From Verrucomicrobiota bacterium (GTDB lineage Bacteria; Verrucomicrobiota; Verrucomicrobiia; Limisphaerales; JACPZS01): a DNA stretch of 39,435 nt. Location of the stretch: the NCBI GenBank assembly GCA_016195385.1, contig JACPZS010000257.1, positions 1 to 39,435 of the forward strand. The letters run 5' to 3'. Shown here one piece after another: positions 36,501-39,435 of this stretch. Made by a program: the position numbers and the translations under genes. How positions within the stretch are numbered: position 1 is the stretch's first letter; the number at the start of each line of letters is the position of its first letter. The notes below the pieces were generated by a model, which saw only the letters and a list, made by a program, of their open reading frames with translations, was not told where the DNA came from and did not search any database.

Positions 36501-37041
36501 TGCCGACCGCGCCGTAAAGTCCTTTGTCGCCGGTTGCGACGTAGAAGTAGCCATCCATCGCGAGTTTGAAATTCGCGGGCACGTGGTCGTTCCAATCCTG
36601 CGCCCAGGGATTAGGATTCGTGCTCTTGATCAATTCATCGCGATCTTTGCCGACGCTGTTGTCGTCGCGGAAGACACTGAAGAATGGATTGTGGAGGACG
36701 TAAAGTTTGCCTTCGAGATATTGCATTCCGAACACGGCGTGGAGCTTGTCGGCGAAGACGGTGAGTTGTCCGTTCGTGTGGAGGCAGAGAATGCGGCCCA
36801 GTTCCAAATCCGCCGTGGGCGTGCTGATGTCCATCGGATCTTCCGCGACGAAGACGCGTCCATCGGGTGCGCACGCGACGACCGAGGGATGCACGAGCGC
36901 GGGTGCTTTGGCGACGATTTCCACTTTCCAGTCACGCGGGCAGGTCGGCAGCGTGGGATCGATTTCCGGCGACGCAGCACGCGCGACGAACCGACCGAGA
37001 CATGAGGCAATGAAGATCAGCCAGCGAACTTTCACGCGCAT
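33556..37041 (-). CDS. PVC-type secreted dehydrogenase-like propeller/HEAT/CxxCH heme-binding protein (second copy)
   Basis: An 1161-aa secreted protein of the same architecture as the gene at 11123. It has a signal peptide (VKVRWLIFIASCLGRFVARA), a propeller (VVACAPDGRVFVAEDPMD, GGVFRIRPDGTGLEIFATGL, DGGYYGYPYDFKPL, NLFLADFGRRQVMRL, LSFYVCDWNH), and long HEAT-like repeats (about 430-980; LVEALEEPDRFVRHAIFSAL). The C-terminal heme domain carries CVRCH (about residues 1029-1033), then DVGPNLASIG, ESILYPSKVVRDGYR and LSLMPEGLQLGLS. Substrate unknown; periplasmic redox role inferred. It lies 58 bases upstream of the sigma factor gene on the same strand. The stretch 35290-35830, within the HEAT part, is visibly richer in A+T than the rest of the gene. 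Confidence 0.92.
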   Translation of the reverse strand: MRVKVRWLIFIASCLGRFVARAASPEIDPTLPTCPRDWKVEIVAKAPALVHPSVVACAPDGRVFVAEDPMDISTPTADLELGRILCLHTNGQLTVFADKLHAVFGMQYLEGKLYVLHNPFFSVFRDDNSVGKDRDELIKSTNPNPWAQDWNDHVPANFKLAMDGYFYVATGDKGLYGAVGKDGRRVDMSSGGVFRIRPDGTGLEIFATGLRNIMDVAINAEDEIFTYDNTDERDWWSRLTHVVDGGYYGYPYDFKPLKPYALPAMADYGGGAATGTLCYNEDALPPEYHGNLFLADFGRRQVMRLRIARDGATYKVVAREEDLLNGPPEFRPVGITLAPDGLSFYVCDWNHADTKDKVQAGRLLKVSYTGKSHATPKPGWYLAAALGKDLEEWRRAGGLGQDFETQKLFNRRSAYESVLRSGFYHPSAAVRLTAQRAFVQLYKMAIFPPMHGDMREEAPNLKTFFKKIVQDRNSPLNSRISALWSLDASLKLDAFSAWHEAMGMPDDTMQFAVVDGDPAEKLQVIRRLGLRQSKGWMPILVERLKDTDAAVRLEAATAIGRIQNQKARTFTAGETPNETVIPKLVEALEEPDRFVRHAIFSALHRIGRADFENWATIAKGLENAKPTVRQGTLLALRETYEEPVVDAFVKFIGNQAQPADSRASALEVLAELHRKLPEWRGEWWSYHPVDKPRAEKTVAWAGTPRVLATLRESLNDPSPLVRGASVDGLRLAKETSAAPRLRESFAKETDPELKQSILRTLAAFKDSAAKELIFATLVDATSKPGLLLEAINAGESLVGEPMIPALVGLLNSRASDTEVVLKSMQVLGALRAKGAVLVLKDVLTRPALPLRLGAVAALAQIGGNGVAEAISQLLMEENLELRRAAVTALGRLRDRAALADLLGAFSREDTKFEATSALAAMSDVRALDAYLFGLASSNGGVRDACHKALRAIAAEALPRIEKRLSDGALTPLVITELQRLYRDLLIAKDSPLLAQVVQQREPAEYLDYALKNSGEAARGRELFDNLQGVACVRCHAGDHQGGDVGPNLASIGLQYGRAQLAESILYPSKVVRDGYRQEIVETKTGDEIAGMVRGETADELIVQDATGTRHRLAKSEIKERRATTLSLMPEGLQLGLSLQEFSDLVSYLESMKSKSRGASSQ

Positions 37042-37182
37042 AAATGGAAAATTGCTTTCAAGGATGACCGACTCTGCCTCATTCGCCGCTCCGGGACAAG
37101 CGCATCCTCCGATGAGTTGGCAACAAATTGAGCGGCCGGAGCATTGCCTGAATTTCCCCCACTTGACGGAGTTTGTCTTCGG

Positions 37183-39435
37183 ATGACACGCTGGCCGCGT
37201 CCGTCAGAACCGAACGCTCAGGTGATTCGGAATCCATTTGAAATCGCCGCTCAAACTCCCGCTGTGCAAGCGCTGCGACAGCGCGTGGAGGCGGGAGAAT
37301 CGTTGCCGCGCTGCGACGGCGTTGCCCCCGGCGCGCAGGCGTTTTTCGCCGTGCTGCTGCGAAAACTTTTCCCGCAGCGTCCGCTCGTGCTCGTCACCGC
37401 CGGTTTGAAGTCCCAGGAAAGTTTGCTGCAAGACGTGGAAACATGGCTGGCTTTCGTCAACGCGGACGACGCGAATCCCGAAGCCGCATCCTCTGCCATC
37501 GAAGTCGCACGCACGCAGCTAACCTCCACCACTCGCCTGTTGTTTTATCCAGCGTGGGAGGTTCTGCCGCATGAAGCGAAGCTGCCTCACGCCGATGTCA
37601 TCAGCGAGCGATTGGAGACGCTGGTCGCGCTCGCCAGCGCAAGTGACGCCGATGCAACGAAACGCGAAGCGCGGCCGTTGATCGTCACGACTACGGTCGC
37701 GCTGATGCAGCGGACGTTTTCACCGCAACGACTGCAAGCCTGCACACGACAATTCACTCGCGGCCATCGCATCGAGCCGCTCGATTTGATCGAATGGCTC
37801 GAAGAACAAGGCTACGAGCCGGAGGCGCAAGTGACGCAGAAGGGCGAAATCGCTTTGCGGGGCGGAATCCTGGATGTGTTTCCGCCCACGAGTCCGTGGC
37901 CCGTGCGTCTGGAGTTCTTCGGCGACGAGCTGGAATCGATTCGCCAGTTTGATCCGGTCACACAAATTTCACGCGCGGAAATCAGCGACGTGACAATTCC
38001 GCCCGCCGGCGAATTGGGAATGTTGAAGCGACACGCCGCCAAGTGCGCCAGCGACTGCCAAGCGGCATCCGGGCTGAGTGAATCGCTCGCGTCGTTGCTG
38101 GATTATTTACCAGGTGAAACACTGTTCGTACTTTGCGAGCCGGATTCGCTGGCCGAGCAGGCCGGGCTTTATGCCGCGCAAATTCCCGAAGGCGATTTGT
38201 TTTTTCTGGAGTGGAACGAATTTCAAATTCAAGCGCAGCGGCGCAATGCTGTCATCCAAATTTGCGGCGAAGAAGTTTTTACGGCACGCGATCCGATGCC
38301 GGCTGGCGTCGATGACGAAATCGAACTTGGGATCGAACCCCCGTTAGCCAGTCTCGTTGCGCCGACGGCGTTGCCGCTCGGTTTCGCCAGCCTTGATCCG
38401 TTTCGTCCTCTGGCAGAACGGCCGGTTGAGCCGCAAATCGCCGAGGCGCAGCGCCGCGAGTTTTTTGCGCAACTTCATCGCTGGTCACGGCAAGGGCATT
38501 CGGTCGTGGTGTTCTGCAACAACGAAGGCGAGCGGCAGCGGTTCACGGAAATTTTGCGCGACTACGGATTCGCGGATGACACACGGCTCGTCACTCGCTT
38601 GGGCGCGCTAACGCGCGGCTTTATTTTCGCGGACGGCAAACTGGTTGTCGTCACGGACGCCGAGATTTTCGGCCGCTACAAAGTGCAGCGTCCGCGCCGG
38701 CTCAAGTCGGCGCACGCGCTGGCGACACGCTCGGCGCTCGATATTGATTTCGCGGATTTGGAGGAAGGTGATTATGTCGTCCACTTGCAACACGGCATCG
38801 GACGGTATATCGGCTTGGGCCGTCTGCCCGTTGCCAAAGGACGCAAACCGCCTGCCGACGCAAGCGCATCCACCGAAACGGTTTCGTCCGAAGCCGCGCC
38901 GGAATGTTTGGTGATCGAATACGCCGCCAACGACCCGGCGCAGCCGTCGCCGAAACTCTACGTCCCCGTCAATGAGGCGCATCTCGTCAGCAAATACGTC
39001 GGCACCGGCAAGGCGCGGCCGCCATTGAACACACTCGGTGGCACGCGCTGGCAGAAGACCAAAGCGCAGGCGAGCGAAGCCGTGCGCGATCTCGCGGCCG
39101 AACTTTTGGAGATTCAGGCCGCGCGTGAATTGCAGCCCGGCCACGCGTTCGCGCTCGACAACTCCTGGCAGCGGGAGTTTGAAAGTTCGTTTCTTTACGA
39201 GGAAACCGTGGATCAGATGCGCGCCATCGTGGAAACCAAATCCGACATGGAAACCAACCGGCCAATGGACCGGCTCATTTGTGGCGATGTCGGCTACGGC
39301 AAGACCGAGGTCGCCATTCGCGCCGCGTTCAAAGCGGTGATGGGCGGCAAGCAGGTCGCCCTGCTGGTGCCCACGACCGTGCTGGCGCAACAGCATTTCA
39401 ACACGTTCCGCGAGCGCATGTCGGATTACCCCATC
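37183..39435 (+). CDS. mfd: Transcription-repair coupling factor Mfd, N-terminal two-thirds (3' end outside the window)
   Basis: The frame stays open to the window edge and gives 751 residues. Mfd removes stalled RNA polymerase from DNA lesions and recruits UvrA. The UvrB-like N-terminal part is seen in FYPAWEVLPHEAKLPHADVI, SERLETLVAL and GEIALRGGILDVFPP with WPVRLEFFGDELESIRQFD. The RNA-polymerase-interacting (CarD-like) domain is at about 525-605 (DYVVHLQHGIGRYIGL, LYVPVNEAHLVSKYVG). The helicase part starts with FLYEETVDQM and the Walker A motif GDVGYGKTEVA (K707, T708), followed by LLVPTTVLAQQHF. A complete protein would be about 1100-1200 aa. ATG 37183 is the first start before conserved sequence. 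It is divergent from the CxxCH gene. Confidence 0.95.
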   Translation, partial: MTRWPRPSEPNAQVIRNPFEIAAQTPAVQALRQRVEAGESLPRCDGVAPGAQAFFAVLLRKLFPQRPLVLVTAGLKSQESLLQDVETWLAFVNADDANPEAASSAIEVARTQLTSTTRLLFYPAWEVLPHEAKLPHADVISERLETLVALASASDADATKREARPLIVTTTVALMQRTFSPQRLQACTRQFTRGHRIEPLDLIEWLEEQGYEPEAQVTQKGEIALRGGILDVFPPTSPWPVRLEFFGDELESIRQFDPVTQISRAEISDVTIPPAGELGMLKRHAAKCASDCQAASGLSESLASLLDYLPGETLFVLCEPDSLAEQAGLYAAQIPEGDLFFLEWNEFQIQAQRRNAVIQICGEEVFTARDPMPAGVDDEIELGIEPPLASLVAPTALPLGFASLDPFRPLAERPVEPQIAEAQRREFFAQLHRWSRQGHSVVVFCNNEGERQRFTEILRDYGFADDTRLVTRLGALTRGFIFADGKLVVVTDAEIFGRYKVQRPRRLKSAHALATRSALDIDFADLEEGDYVVHLQHGIGRYIGLGRLPVAKGRKPPADASASTETVSSEAAPECLVIEYAANDPAQPSPKLYVPVNEAHLVSKYVGTGKARPPLNTLGGTRWQKTKAQASEAVRDLAAELLEIQAARELQPGHAFALDNSWQREFESSFLYEETVDQMRAIVETKSDMETNRPMDRLICGDVGYGKTEVAIRAAFKAVMGGKQVALLVPTTVLAQQHFNTFRERMSDYPI

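Overview
The window reads as chromosomal DNA of a verrucomicrobium, most like the Pedosphaera/Limisphaerales side of the PVC superphylum. The evidence is two very large secreted 'PVC-type' proteins (propeller + HEAT + CxxCH), a PEP-CTERM protein, H-X9-DG pseudopilins, an ECF sigma factor next to a membrane Ser/Thr kinase with WD40 repeats, and many palindromic intergenic repeats. The DNA is GC-rich. No tRNA, rRNA, CRISPR array or transposase gene was found.

Left part (1-10.3 kb): the 3' end of a YyaL/DUF255 gene, an acyltransferase-3 membrane protein, a DUF1684 lipoprotein, a 72-bp palindrome, then a leftward block (secreted propeller protein, HpcH/HpaI aldolase, YggS). Next is a rightward pair for sugar-nucleotide synthesis: a small nucleotidyltransferase, and a 1116-aa fusion of a GHMP/fucokinase-like domain to a UDP-sugar pyrophosphorylase domain.

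Middle (10.3-24.3 kb): a first PVC-type CxxCH protein, a PEP-CTERM protein, a secreted DUF362 protein, a TPR lipoprotein, a glucose-dehydrogenase/cyclase pair, DUF167, an unusual SDR protein with a zinc ribbon and no catalytic tyrosine, a secreted Ala-rich protein built of exact 15-residue repeats, and a Gfo/Idh/MocA oxidoreductase.

Accessory, repeat-rich part (24.3-28.8 kb): two related pseudopilin genes in the same orientation, sharing 3' flanking sequence, bracket a cargo of small genes on the other strand. The cargo is a frameshifted short gene, a small protein translationally coupled to an HNH endonuclease, and an overlapping pair of small unknown genes. At least five structured repeat elements lie around them.

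Right part (28.8-39.4 kb): a leftward series (second CxxCH protein, ECF sigma factor, WD40 Ser/Thr kinase). The kinase coding sequence itself contains two palindromic repeats and a heptamer tandem repeat, all translated in frame. The window ends inside mfd, which is read rightward.

Likely functional links: sigma factor and kinase form a signalling pair; the nucleotidyltransferase and kinase-pyrophosphorylase form a UDP-sugar salvage pair; the dehydrogenase and cyclase may share a sugar-catabolic route. Other neighbourhoods look like ordinary co-directional genes.
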